Assembly: GCA_946480785.1 (NCBI GenBank)
Contig: CAMLLD010000003.1
Location: forward strand, 75,124-139,123
Length of the DNA: 64,000 nt
Direction of reading: 5' to 3'
From: an uncultured Blastocatellia bacterium
Lineage (GTDB): Bacteria; Acidobacteriota; Blastocatellia; Pyrinomonadales; Pyrinomonadaceae
The stretch's first letter is position 1. Each line of letters begins with the position of its first letter. Positions 18,062 through 26,347 of this stretch are shown in pieces. The position numbers were made by a program, and so were the translations under genes. The notes under the pieces are model-generated. The model made no database searches. It worked only from the letters and a program-made list of their open reading frames with translations, and had not been told where the DNA came from.

Positions 18062-18090
18062 CCACAGATTACACAGATTGCACAGATTAC
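18062..18090. repeat. Three 9-nt iterations of the cacagatta type
   Basis: Tandem units cacagatta-cacagattg-cacagatta sit directly upstream of mntA, 8 bases from its start codon. Related units occur at 5356 and 54459. The position could affect translation of mntA or simply mark a recombination-prone site. Confidence 0.75.
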
Positions 18091-18133
18091 GTCCAGATCG
18101 AAGCCAACGCTGAGTTCCAATCTATTTGCGACG

Positions 18134-18427
18134 TTATAACAAACTCTTCCAGCTTGCCGGGTTCCGTCGCAGATCCATGACAGAACTTATGAGGATCTCG
18201 TCACTACGGATTTGGTAAACCAGCCCAAAGGGAAAACGATGCGTTCGACAGCGCCTTGTGCGTGGAGATAACTGGTGCCAAGCAGTCGGGTGCCGAAGAA
18301 TTCGATCAAGCGTGGCGTCAATTTCGTCCAGGAATGTCGTTCCTAAACCGTTCTCACGTTGCTCGTAGTAAAGCGTCGCTTGCCGCAGCTCTGTGAGTGC
18401 GGCGGAGGTAAAGCGATACAGCATCAT
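18134..18427 (-). CDS. ParE/RelE-superfamily toxin
   Basis: 97 residues with the ParE-like layout: an N-terminal YRFTSAALTELRQATLYYE helix pair, LGTTFLDEIDATLDRI, and the C-terminal strands HRFPFGLVYQI and ISSVMDLRRNPASW. Family members poison gyrase or, in the RelE branch, cut mRNA; which applies here is not clear. The start overlaps the end of the antitoxin gene as ATGA, the usual antitoxin-first arrangement. The frame is intact. Confidence 0.85.
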   Translation of the reverse strand: MMLYRFTSAALTELRQATLYYEQRENGLGTTFLDEIDATLDRILRHPTAWHQLSPRTRRCRTHRFPFGLVYQIRSDEILISSVMDLRRNPASWKSLL

Positions 18428-18651
18428 TTCCGCAGTGAGGAGCGGAGTTCTTGAAGGGCGGATGGTCCATCTAGTGTTTCCAATTCACCGCGATCGACAG
18501 CGTCAATCCGTTCCTCCGACTCAGCAGCCCACTTCGCTTCGATCTCTCTGACACGCTCTTCATCGAGACTTTCCCAAAGAAAGTCGATCAGCATTGCGCG
18601 CTCAGCGGGACTCAGATGAACGATCTTTTCCTGAATGGATGTAAGGCTCAT
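18424..18651 (-). CDS. Addiction-module antitoxin (TIGR02574 type)
   Basis: 75 residues, acidic and helical, with the family pattern LSPAERAMLIDFLWESLDEE followed by WAAESEERIDAVDRGE. Such proteins pair with ParE-like toxins, whose gene overlaps downstream by 4 bases. The antitoxin probably also represses the operon promoter, although no palindrome is obvious in the short upstream gap. It starts 63 bases downstream of the PilZ gene stop. Confidence 0.85.
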   Translation of the reverse strand: MSLTSIQEKIVHLSPAERAMLIDFLWESLDEERVREIEAKWAAESEERIDAVDRGELETLDGPSALQELRSSLRK

Positions 18652-18714
18652 GGCTGAATGATTGAACGGTCAGGTTTATCTGTCAAGGACTCCGTCGACG
18701 CGCGAAGGTCGTTC

Positions 18715-19281
18715 CTAAACGTCGCTGGTTGGCCGCGATAGCGGCGGGCCGGAGACGCTGTCGAGGTAGCGTTCGAAGGATTCGGGGTGTTCGACGTTGG
18801 TGATCTTTGTGCCGAGGAGATAGCCATGGACGGAGTAAGCATCGGTGAGACGCTCGCAACGCACCGGCGCTACTTCGAGGCCGATGATTCCCTGCGGTAA
18901 GTGCAACGAGAGTTTTAGACGGTTTGCGCCGGTGCAGAAGCGCTCGTCGATGATCGTCGCGGGCAGAACCATCGCCAAACCTGCGGCGCTGAGGTCGTTG
19001 ATCTGACCGAAGAAAATCAGGTTCGAATCCGCGTCGTACGCATCACTGTCGAGCAACGACAGGTTCGCCGCCAGCTCGACTTCGCACTTCACGCGAAGCC
19101 GCCGCATACTACGACGCTCAATCGATGAGGCAAGCTTGTCCAAGCCCGTCAGTCTGCTGATTTGAGAGGGTTTGGGACGGTAACCAGTGCCCGCAACCTG
19201 TTCTTTGATGGTTAAGTTCCGGAGCTTCAGCCCCCCGCATCCGGACGGCCAGTAGTAGCACGAAACAGTGACTTTGTACAT
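18715..19281 (-). CDS. PilZ domain protein (probable c-di-GMP receptor)
   Basis: 188 residues. The first 55 or so are of unknown fold and may be partly untranslated, but the start must lie upstream of residue 52 because the c-di-GMP motif RRSMR (RxxxR) sits at about 57. The second motif, NDLSAAG (D/NxSxxG), lies at about 112. Both binding motifs are therefore intact. PilZ proteins change behaviour such as motility or polysaccharide secretion on binding the second messenger. It lies 48 bases downstream of the aminotransferase gene on the same strand. Confidence 0.75.
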   Translation of the reverse strand: MYKVTVSCYYWPSGCGGLKLRNLTIKEQVAGTGYRPKPSQISRLTGLDKLASSIERRSMRRLRVKCEVELAANLSLLDSDAYDADSNLIFFGQINDLSAAGLAMVLPATIIDERFCTGANRLKLSLHLPQGIIGLEVAPVRCERLTDAYSVHGYLLGTKITNVEHPESFERYLDSVSGPPLSRPTSDV

Positions 19282-19329
19282 GGGGAAGTCGTTAATTCAC
19301 CGTTATTTATTTGTTCGAGTGCGTATGAA

Positions 19330-20556
19330 TTAAACGTGCAATACGGCCCCAATCCCACTTTCCTGCGGGCTGAGGTGCATCGCCTGTTCGATCCCGTCGA
19401 AAGCCGCGTCGAGCGTCTGCTCGCCCGCGAGGTAGACCAGCCGAAAATACCCGTCAGCCGGGTTGCAACCAAAGCCCGAACCATGGACCACGAGCACGCC
19501 CGAAGCTTCCAGCAGATCGATCGCAAACTGTTCGTCCGTGCGGCCGTTGAGGTTGTCAGTCTTCACCATCAGATAGAACGCAGCCTGGGGCACGACACAA
19601 CTCAAGCCGTCGATGGTGTCGATGCGCGCTGTCGCCAGGTCGCGACGACGTTTGATCTCGCTCAAGAAGTTGGCGATGTAATCGCGACTGCCTTCGAGCG
19701 CGGGCGCGACGGCGTACTGCGCGGGCGTTGGCGAACACAAACGACCACCGGCGAGCTTGATCACCGCATTCACGAGGTCAGTCATCTTCTCGGGATGAGT
19801 GAAGCGCATCCAGCCGATGCGCCAACCCGAAAGCATATGCGTCTTCGACAAACTCTCGAGCGTGATCACCGGCGCGCCACTTTCTTTCGCCAGCACTGAA
19901 GCGGCAGTCGGCGGCGTCGCAAAACACAACTCTCGATAAACTTCGTCGCTGATGACGAGCAGGTCGCGCTCCGCTGCAAACTGCAACAGTTCTCGTGTGA
20001 TGTTGTCGGGCGTGATCGAGCCGGTCGGATTGCTTGGATTGATCAAGACGAGCGCGCGCGTGTTGTTGTTAACGAGCGACTTGATCTCGTCAACGTCCGG
20101 CTGCCAATGATTGTCCGAATGAAGATGGTAGTAACGAATGCGCGCTCCCAACTTGCCGACGATCGCGGGATAGATCGGATAACCGGGCGCGGGCAGCAGC
20201 ACTTCTTCGCCGGGATTGACGAGCCCCGTCAGTATCAGGTCCGCGGCTTCGGAAGCGCCCGCGGTTACGATCACGTCTTTCGTCTCCGTCGGCGAGCCGA
20301 GTTTAGTCGCGTAACGCGCGATCGCTTCTCGCGCTTCAGGCAAACCGGACGAATGCGAATAACCGGAGAACTTGTCTTTGACCGCGCGATTGACGGCGTC
20401 GATTACAAAATCGGGTGGGTGAAAACCGAAAGACTGCGGATCGCCGATGTTGAGATAGATGACGCGGCGTCCCTGGCGCTCGAGCGCCTCCGCGGCGCGG
20501 ACGACATTACGAATGGCGTAGACAAAGTTAGCGGCACGTTCTGAGCTGTGGATCAT
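19330..20556 (-). CDS. PLP-dependent class I aminotransferase (alanine/aspartate type)
   Basis: 408 residues of fold-type I aminotransferase. Visible features are the substrate loop GYSHSSGLPEAREAIA, the Asn of INPSNPTG, Asp and Tyr in VISDEVYREL, the PLP lysine in ESLSKTHMLSGWRIGW, and the C-terminal Arg in GYFRLVYLA. It transfers amino groups between an amino acid (likely alanine or aspartate) and a 2-oxo acid in the cytoplasm. Members near AlaA have this length. The exact substrate is not settled. Confidence 0.85.
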   Translation of the reverse strand: MIHSSERAANFVYAIRNVVRAAEALERQGRRVIYLNIGDPQSFGFHPPDFVIDAVNRAVKDKFSGYSHSSGLPEAREAIARYATKLGSPTETKDVIVTAGASEAADLILTGLVNPGEEVLLPAPGYPIYPAIVGKLGARIRYYHLHSDNHWQPDVDEIKSLVNNNTRALVLINPSNPTGSITPDNITRELLQFAAERDLLVISDEVYRELCFATPPTAASVLAKESGAPVITLESLSKTHMLSGWRIGWMRFTHPEKMTDLVNAVIKLAGGRLCSPTPAQYAVAPALEGSRDYIANFLSEIKRRRDLATARIDTIDGLSCVVPQAAFYLMVKTDNLNGRTDEQFAIDLLEASGVLVVHGSGFGCNPADGYFRLVYLAGEQTLDAAFDGIEQAMHLSPQESGIGAVLHV

Positions 20557-20609
20557 GGCCCGCCATTGTAAAAGATTTGCGCGAAATTGGCTCGTTACGG
20601 CGAGACACT

Positions 20610-20945
20610 TCAGCGCAAAATCGCGCGAATCTGGTCGTGCGGCTTTTCCAGGTACTCGATGAACGAAAGCAACAGCTCGCGCTGCTCGTCCGTCATGTCG
20701 ACGAAGCGCAGGCCGAAGCCGACGGGCCGCATGTGATGCGCGACTTCGCCCGTCAATTCGAGCGACTTGCCGTCGGGTATCTCAACATGGAACGTCAGCA
20801 CCTCGCCGATGAGAGCCTCGCCCGTGGTGTCGACAAAGCAGCCGCCTTCCGACAGATCGGTTATGCGGGCAGGGCGATTGCCATGGCCGTCCCAAACGGC
20901 ATCGAGACAAACTTCCAAACGCTTTTCGCTCCGGCGCTCGTCCAT
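20610..20945 (-). CDS. Single-domain PilZ protein
   Basis: 111 residues, essentially one PilZ barrel. The RxxxR motif is in ERRSEKRLEV near the N-terminus and the second motif is ITDLSEGG at about 35. A C-terminal helix (DEQRELLLSFIEYL) follows. It probably binds c-di-GMP and passes the signal to a partner protein. It is the second PilZ protein within 2.3 kb, flanking the aminotransferase gene. The start is near the N-terminal MDERR, as usual for this class. Confidence 0.85.
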   Translation of the reverse strand: MDERRSEKRLEVCLDAVWDGHGNRPARITDLSEGGCFVDTTGEALIGEVLTFHVEIPDGKSLELTGEVAHHMRPVGFGLRFVDMTDEQRELLLSFIEYLEKPHDQIRAILR

Positions 20946-20964
20946 ATTTCATCCGGGAGTTGAG

Positions 20965-21000
20965 AACAGTGTCGGCCGGGACTGAGGTCCCGACACTGTT
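20965..21000. promoter_or_regulatory. Long hairpin between divergent genes
   Basis: A 9-bp outer stem (aacagtgtc/gacactgtt) encloses a 5-bp inner stem (gggac/gtccc) with loop tgag and a 4-base bulge on one side. It lies between the PilZ and cysteine-desulfurase-like genes, which diverge, so it is not a normal 3' terminator. It may be an operator, a structured 5' leader or a small repetitive element. Confidence 0.6.
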
Positions 21001-21033
21001 GGGCGACGGCGTGATTTTATATCATGGGCGGCC

Positions 21034-22266
21034 ATGTTCAAACCAAAATTAGACGTCGCCCCCGTGGCGGAGATCAGGAAGCACTTCCCCGCCCTCGAAC
21101 GCGTTCACAATGGCTACCCGGTCGCTTACTTCGACGGTCCCGGTGGCACGCAGGTGCCGCGCTACGTCGTCGAGCAGATGAGCGACTATCTTTATCATCA
21201 CAACGCAAACACGCATTGGGCGTATCCGACGAGCGCCGAAACCGATGCCGCTCTGGCGCACGCGCGCGAAGTCTACGCCGACTTTCTGAACGCGTCGCCG
21301 GATGAAATCGTGTTCGGCGCGAACATGACGACGCTGACGTATCACTTGTCGCGCGCGTTGAGTATCAATTTTTCCGCGGGTGATGAAATTGTCGTGACGG
21401 AACTCGATCACCATGCGAACGTCGACACCTGGCGCAGGCTCGCGGTCGAGCGCGGCGTGACGATTCGCACTGTAGGTCTCGACACGGCGACCGGACAACT
21501 CGACTACAATGATTTTGAATGGCTGATTGGCCCACGAACGCGCGTCGTTGCGATCGGCGGCGCTTCAAATGCACTCGGCACGATCAATGATCTGCCACGA
21601 GTGATCGAGTTGGCCCATCGTGTCGGCGCGCTGGCGTTTGTTGATGCGGTGCACTACGCGCCGCACGTGTTGCTGGACGTGAAAGCGCTCGATTGTGATT
21701 TCGTCGCGCTGTCGCCGTACAAGTTTTACGGGCCGCACATTGGCGTGCTTTGGGGCAAGGGCGCGTTGTTGCAGGAGATCGATTTTCCGAAGCTTGTGCC
21801 GGCGGCGGATTACATCCCGGAGAATGCGGAGACGGGTACGCTGAACCAGGAAGGGATGGTTGGCGCGGCGGCGGCGATCGAGTTTCTCGCGTCGCTCGGG
21901 AGTCGACAGACGCGACGAGAAAATTTGGAGAGTGTGTTCGCTGAGAAGCACGCGCGCAACATGCGTTTGTTCGCGCGTTTGTGGGAGGGTTTGAGTTCCT
22001 TACGCGGTGTGACGCTGTATGGACCACCACCGGACAGCGCGCGCACGCCGACGCTGGCATTTACGATCGCGGGACGTACGTCTACGGAAGCCGCACGCGC
22101 GTTGGCGGAGAAGGGTTTGTTTCTCTCGCACGGCGACTTCTACGCGTGGACAGTCGTGGAACGGTTTGGTCTCGCGCCGGAAGGGTTTATTCGCGCGGGT
22201 TGTGCTTGTTACACGAACGAGGAAGAGATCGAGCGTTTGATCGCGGGGGTCGCTGAGTTGTGTTAA
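21034..22266 (+). CDS. Cysteine desulfurase-like PLP enzyme (VC1184-type subfamily)
   Basis: 410 residues of the class V aminotransferase fold. FDGPGGTQVP near the N-terminus, TELDHHANVDTWR, the Asp of FVDAVHYAPH, and the PLP lysine in LSPYKFYGPHIGVLWGK are clear. A Cys-containing loop (RAGCACYTNEEE) lies near the C-terminus, but the usual desulfurase Cys loop is not certain, so real sulfur transfer is only inferred. These enzymes often annotate as cysteine desulfurase-like. Its stop codon overlaps the convergent homoserine dehydrogenase stop. Confidence 0.8.
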   Translation: MFKPKLDVAPVAEIRKHFPALERVHNGYPVAYFDGPGGTQVPRYVVEQMSDYLYHHNANTHWAYPTSAETDAALAHAREVYADFLNASPDEIVFGANMTTLTYHLSRALSINFSAGDEIVVTELDHHANVDTWRRLAVERGVTIRTVGLDTATGQLDYNDFEWLIGPRTRVVAIGGASNALGTINDLPRVIELAHRVGALAFVDAVHYAPHVLLDVKALDCDFVALSPYKFYGPHIGVLWGKGALLQEIDFPKLVPAADYIPENAETGTLNQEGMVGAAAAIEFLASLGSRQTRRENLESVFAEKHARNMRLFARLWEGLSSLRGVTLYGPPPDSARTPTLAFTIAGRTSTEAARALAEKGLFLSHGDFYAWTVVERFGLAPEGFIRAGCACYTNEEEIERLIAGVAELC

Positions 22267-23279
22267 TCGTGGCTGGTAGGTCGTACGGCGTTGACGAAGT
22301 CGGCTAAGAGGCCGTAAGCGGTGCTTTGCAGGTTTGGACGGTGCGAAACGATCGTCAAACCGGGAATCGTGTCGAGCTCAAAGTGAATGGCGAGCGAAGT
22401 GCCGCGCACGTTGCCGAGCGGATCGGTGACGGCGATTTGTTCGGGTCTGACGATTGCGGTGATTGAGCCGTCAGCATTCATCGTTGCGCGCGTTAACAGT
22501 TTGTAAGGCTTGCCTTCAGCGCGCGCCGCTTGTAGCGTTCTCGGTTCTAATCCGCGTATTCCTTCGCTTCGCACCGCACTCGGCAACAGCAGCGTTTTCA
22601 AGATCACGCGCGACACGGCGCAGACTTTCATCACCGAGTCCCAGCCGTCGACGTCATGACTCGGATCGGTTTCCGCAACGCCGAGTTCCTGCGCCGCCTT
22701 CACGCCTTCGGCAAAACTCCGGCCCGCTTCCATCGTTTCGAGAATGATGTTCGTGGTTGAGTTGAACACGGCGCTGAAGCCGCGGATCTTCACGGCCGGC
22801 AGTGTCTCGCGAAAGAGGGAAAACACGGGGGCGCTGTCCATCACCGTCGACTCAAACAGAAATCGTTTGCCGTGCGCGCGAGCGATCTCGTTCAACTCGT
22901 CAAACGCATAAACGATTGGCGCTTTGTTCGCCGTGATCGTATGCGCACCGGATTGCAGCGACGCGCGCAAGTAATCGATCGCCGGTTGGCCGTTCTCGGG
23001 ATTCAACGACGTCGTTTCGAAAACCACATCAGGTCGCGCCGTGGCGAGCCACTCGTCAATCCCATTCTGCGCCGGCGTCTGATCGTTTCCCGCCAACAAC
23101 GCCGCGACATCGATCGCTTCATCCGTAGCGCGCCAACCCATGCGTCGCGTCGCAACACCCGCGATCTCCCATTCGATGCCGTAGCTCTCGCGCAACTCGC
23201 CTGTCTTCGCCACGAGCAAACGCGCGAGGGCGCGGCCGACATTTCCAAAACCGAGGAAGCACAGTCTGAATCGTTTCAT
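22263..23279 (-). CDS. hom: Homoserine dehydrogenase
   Basis: 338 residues from the ATG at 23279, which opens directly on the nucleotide-binding loop LGFGNVGRALARLL. The substrate-binding segment is clear: NSTTNIILETM, GVAETDPSHDVDGWDS with the catalytic Asp and Lys (VMKVCAV). The enzyme reduces aspartate semialdehyde to homoserine for threonine and methionine. It lacks the C-terminal ACT domain, so feedback by threonine is not expected through that route. The gene diverges from thyA with only 18 bases between start codons. Confidence 0.9.
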   Translation of the reverse strand: MKRFRLCFLGFGNVGRALARLLVAKTGELRESYGIEWEIAGVATRRMGWRATDEAIDVAALLAGNDQTPAQNGIDEWLATARPDVVFETTSLNPENGQPAIDYLRASLQSGAHTITANKAPIVYAFDELNEIARAHGKRFLFESTVMDSAPVFSLFRETLPAVKIRGFSAVFNSTTNIILETMEAGRSFAEGVKAAQELGVAETDPSHDVDGWDSVMKVCAVSRVILKTLLLPSAVRSEGIRGLEPRTLQAARAEGKPYKLLTRATMNADGSITAIVRPEQIAVTDPLGNVRGTSLAIHFELDTIPGLTIVSHRPNLQSTAYGLLADFVNAVRPTSHD

Positions 23280-23297
23280 GTATGATGTTCCCGTCGC

Positions 23298-24146
23298 ATG
23301 AAACAATATCACGATCTGCTGCGATCGATTCTGAAGAATGGCGTCGAGCACCACGACCGCACCGGTGTCGGCACGATTTCACACTTCGGGTTTCAGACTC
23401 GTTTCGATCTGCGCGAAGGTTTTCCGATAGTCACGACGAAGCGTGTGCCGTTTCGTTGGGTGGCGGAAGAGTTGTTCTGGTTTCTTTCGGGAGATACGAG
23501 TGAAACGAACCTGCGTGCGAAGGGCGTCGATATCTGGGCCGAGTGGGCTGACGACGAACACACACGCAAGTTTGGCCGTCCGGCGGGAGATCTTGGACCA
23601 GTTTACGGGTATCTGTGGCGCTCGTTTGGCGGTGATTATCCGGAGAAGAACGGCGTCGATCAGATCGCGAAGCTGCTCGAACAGATCCGCACGAATCCTG
23701 ATTCACGCCGGCTGATTGTGACGGGCTGGGATCCGCGTCAGGCGGATAATGTCGACTTGCCGCCGTGTCACACGCTGTTTCAGTTCAAGGTCGAGAGTGG
23801 CCGCGTGCTTCATTGTCAGCTTTATCAACGTTCGGCGGACGCGTTTCTCGGTGTGCCATTCAACATCAGTTCGTATGCGCTGCTGATGCATCTCATCGCG
23901 CACGTCACTGAACTGCAAGTCGGTGAGTTCGTCTACACGCTTGGCGACTATCACATTTACCAGAATCATCGCGAACAGGTGCAGGAGTTGTTGTCGCGCG
24001 AGCCGTTGCCGCTGCCGCAGTTGGAGATTAACGATCCGGAGCATCGTCTGCGCGGGCTCGAAGGTCTGCTCGCGTTCAAGTATGAACACCTGAATCTCAT
24101 CGGATACAAATCTCACGGCAAGATCGCCGCGCCAGTGGCCGTATAA
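23298..24146 (+). CDS. thyA: Thymidylate synthase
   Basis: 282 residues of classic ThyA. The catalytic Cys is in [12 protein letters not shown], the phosphate-binding Arg stretch is in [12 protein letters not shown], and the dUMP region is [16 protein letters not shown] with [11 protein letters not shown]. It makes dTMP from dUMP using methylene-tetrahydrofolate, producing dihydrofolate. That product is recycled by the folA gene 3 bases downstream, a standard pair. No clear ribosome binding site precedes the ATG, so the message may be leaderless or have a very short leader. Confidence 0.97.
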   Translation: MKQYHDLLRSILKNGVEHHDRTGVGTISHFGFQTRFDLREGFPIVTTKRVPFRWVAEELFWFLSGDTSETNLRAKGVDIWAEWADDEHTRKFGRPAGDLGPVYGYLWRSFGGDYPEKNGVDQIAKLLEQIRTNPDSRRLIVTGWDPRQADNVDLPPCHTLFQFKVESGRVLHCQLYQRSADAFLGVPFNISSYALLMHLIAHVTELQVGEFVYTLGDYHIYQNHREQVQELLSREPLPLPQLEINDPEHRLRGLEGLLAFKYEHLNLIGYKSHGKIAAPVAV

Positions 24147-24149
24147 ATC

Positions 24150-24623
24150 ATGATCATCGGGATTGCAGCAGTGGATCGTCAGGGGGCGATTGGGAAGGGC
24201 GGGAAGCTGCCGTGGCATTACTCTGCCGATATGAAGTTTTTTCGCGAGACGACGACGGGGCATGCGGTGGTGATGGGGCGCAAGACGTGGCTCACGTTGG
24301 GTAAGCCGTTGAAGAACCGCCTCAACATCGTGTTGAGTCGGGATCCGAGTATTGAGCCGCAGGAATCGTTGCTGGTGCTGAGCGATGTGGATGCGGTGTT
24401 GTCGTTGAATGAGTCGTTGACGACGGACTTGTTCGTGATTGGCGGCGCGCAGGTTTATGAGGCGTTTCTGCCGCGTATTGAGAAATGGATCATCACGGAA
24501 GTGCCGCTCACCGTGAAGGGGGCTGATACTTTTATGCCGCAGGGTTACCTGGAAAACTTCGACGAAACGCACTCGCAGTCTATCGGTGACGGCTTAACCG
24601 TAAAGTTTTACTACCGCCTTTAA
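24150..24623 (+). CDS. folA: Dihydrofolate reductase
   Basis: 157 residues. The start of the Met20 loop region is IGIAAVDRQGAIGKGGKLPWH, and the catalytic acid position follows in the first helix (YSADMKFFRETT). The NADPH loop is VVMGRKTWLTLG and the later GG turn is FVIGGAQVYEAFLP. It reduces dihydrofolate to tetrahydrofolate, regenerating the cofactor used by ThyA encoded directly upstream. The stop codon overlaps the convergent radA stop by 4 bases. Confidence 0.96.
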   Translation: MIIGIAAVDRQGAIGKGGKLPWHYSADMKFFRETTTGHAVVMGRKTWLTLGKPLKNRLNIVLSRDPSIEPQESLLVLSDVDAVLSLNESLTTDLFVIGGAQVYEAFLPRIEKWIITEVPLTVKGADTFMPQGYLENFDETHSQSIGDGLTVKFYYRL

Positions 24624-25975
24624 AACAACTCTTCCAATGCTTCGTCAACACTCTTCACGCCAACCACACGCACCCCAAGCAAACGTTCGAGTCCAACCAC
24701 ATTCGACGCAGGCATCACGATCTTTTTAAAACCGAGCGCCTGTGCTTCGCGCGCGCGTACGGAAGCCTGCATCGCGCCGCGCACTTCGCCTGTTAGTCCG
24801 ACTTCGCCGAACACCGCTGTGTGCGGATCGATCGTGGTGTTCTTGAAACTCGACGCGATCGCGGTGACGACGCCGAGGTCCGCTGCGGGTTCATCGACTT
24901 CCAAACCACCGGCGATGTTGACGAACACGTCGTCGCCGGTGAGTTGCATGCCCGAGCGCTTCTCGAGCATCGCGATCAACAAAGCAACACGGTTCTGGTC
25001 CAGGCCCTGTGTCATGCGCCGCCCGGTGCCGTACTTGTTTCCCGAAACGAGCGCCTGGATCTCGACGAGCAACGGGCGCGTGCCTTCCATGCACGCCGTC
25101 ACGATCGAACCCGCAACATTCTGCGGCCGCTCCTGCAAAAACATTTGCGACGGGTTCGCGACCGGCATCAGTCCGCGGCCCGTCATCTCAAACACACCGA
25201 CTTCGTTCGCCGCGCCGTAGCGGTTCTTCACCGCACGCACGATGCGATGATTGTGATGTCGCTCGCCTTCGAAGTAGAGCACAGTGTCGACGATGTGTTC
25301 GAGCACTTTTGGTCCGGCGATCGAGCCTTCCTTCGTGATGTGGCCGATGAGAAACACGGGGATGCCGCGGTTCTTCGCGAGCAGGAGAAACTGATGGGCC
25401 ACTTCCCTCACCTGCGACACCGAACCGGGCGCGGATTCGATCGCACTCGAGAAGACTGTTTGGATAGAGTCGACGATAACGGCGCCGGGTTTGAGTCGTT
25501 CGATTTCGCGAAAAATGTTTTCGAGGTTGGTTTCGGGAAGCAGAAAGACGTTTTTCGCGGTGACAGCGAGGCGTTCGCCGCGCAGTTTGATCTGGCGTTC
25601 TGACTCTTCGCCCGAGACGTAGAGTACGAGCGTTTCGGTGTCGCTCAGTTTGTCGGCGACCTGCAGCAGCAGCGTACTCTTGCCGATGCCGGGATCGCCG
25701 CTGATGAGAACGAGTGTGCCGGGAACGATGCCGCCGCCGAGGACGCGGTCGAATTCCGTCACGCCGGAGGGCAGGCGACGATCGTCCTGCGGCTCGATCT
25801 CGTTAAAAGCGATCGCGCTGACTTCGCGCAGTTTGAATCCACTGTTGCGGCGTGAGGTTTGACTTTTTTCCTCAACCAGCGAGTTCCACTCACCACACTC
25901 GGGACACTTGCCAAGCCATTTGCCTGACTGGTGCCCACAGTTTTGGCAAACGAATAGTGTTTCGACCTTTTTCAC
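24620..25975 (-). CDS. radA: DNA repair protein RadA
   Basis: 451 residues with all RadA parts in order: an N-terminal four-Cys zinc finger (CQNCGHQSGKWLGKCPEC), a RecA-like ATPase with Walker A GDPGIGKSTLL and Walker B region AVIVDSIQTV, the KNRYG motif (VKNRYGAANEVGVFEM), and the Lon-protease-like C-terminal domain (FVNIAGGLEVDEPAADLG). It drives branch migration during recombination. It is the last gene of the gdhA-selenoprotein-radA string and begins 15 bases after the selenoprotein stop. Confidence 0.96.
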   Translation of the reverse strand: MKKVETLFVCQNCGHQSGKWLGKCPECGEWNSLVEEKSQTSRRNSGFKLREVSAIAFNEIEPQDDRRLPSGVTEFDRVLGGGIVPGTLVLISGDPGIGKSTLLLQVADKLSDTETLVLYVSGEESERQIKLRGERLAVTAKNVFLLPETNLENIFREIERLKPGAVIVDSIQTVFSSAIESAPGSVSQVREVAHQFLLLAKNRGIPVFLIGHITKEGSIAGPKVLEHIVDTVLYFEGERHHNHRIVRAVKNRYGAANEVGVFEMTGRGLMPVANPSQMFLQERPQNVAGSIVTACMEGTRPLLVEIQALVSGNKYGTGRRMTQGLDQNRVALLIAMLEKRSGMQLTGDDVFVNIAGGLEVDEPAADLGVVTAIASSFKNTTIDPHTAVFGEVGLTGEVRGAMQASVRAREAQALGFKKIVMPASNVVGLERLLGVRVVGVKSVDEALEELF

Positions 25976-25990
25976 AGATAAGAACGGATC

Positions 25991-26344
25991 CTACAACAAC
26001 TCTTTCACGTTTTCGGTGGGGCGGCCGAGGACTGCGCGGTCGCCGCGTTCTACGATCGGCCGCTGCAGCAGGTCAGGGTATTCGACCATCAGTCCGATCA
26101 ACTCGCTGTCGCTCAACTCACGCTCCCCAAGGCCCAGCTCTTTATAAATCGCCTCGCCCTTGCGCAACAGCTCGCGCGGTTTGATATTCATCTTGCGCAC
26201 TAACTCCGTGAGCTTCTTCTTGCTCAAGGGCTCGACGTAGTAATTTACTTTTTCAAACGGAACGCCGCTCTCCCGGAGCAGCTTGTCCATCTCGCGACAC
26301 TTCGTTCAAGTCGGCTTTTCGTAAACCGTAATTTTGTCTGCCAT
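25991..26344 (-). CDS. Probable selenoprotein of the ArsC/Spx thioredoxin-fold family (UxxC)
   Basis: The ATG at 26344 opens MADKITVYEKPT, followed by an in-frame TGA at codon 13 (26306-26308) and then TKCREMDKLL. The frame continues without break to 117 codons, the usual length of ArsC/Spx-like proteins, and ends with PIVERGDRAVLGRPTENV, the family's conserved Arg loop. Family members have Cys at the position of the TGA, so the product would contain UxxC instead of CxxC. Conventional callers would start at 26290 and lose the active site. A hairpin fitting bacterial SECIS rules follows (26264-26282). It is probably a thiol or selenol reductase; the substrate is unknown. It sits 3 bases after gdhA and 15 before radA. 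A point mutation TGC/TGT to TGA is the alternative. Confidence 0.75.
26264..26308 (-). promoter_or_regulatory. Candidate bacterial SECIS element following an in-frame TGA
   Basis: After the TGA (26306-26308), 23 bases lead to a 7-bp stem GCTGCTC/GAGCGGC (one U-G pair) closing the 5-base loop CGGGA. The loop starts 30 bases after the TGA and has G in its second position. Both agree with the general bacterial SECIS model (loop 16-37 bases from UGA, G among the first two loop bases). Confidence 0.65.
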
Positions 26345-26347
26345 GAC

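Noticed and set aside
17771..18120. Longer N-terminus of the MntA protein (reading VICAICVICG)
   Set aside because: The extra residues are a translation of the cacagatta repeat; the internal ATG at 18054 gives the family length.
21034..22266. SufS/IscS sulfur donor of the Fe-S machinery
   Set aside because: No suf/isc neighbours, and the active-site Cys loop is not clear, so only the broader family is given.
26291..26344. Start of the small ArsC/Spx-like protein at the internal ATG 26290
   Set aside because: It would drop the first strand and the active-site motif and leave 54 unexplained bases in a tightly packed operon.
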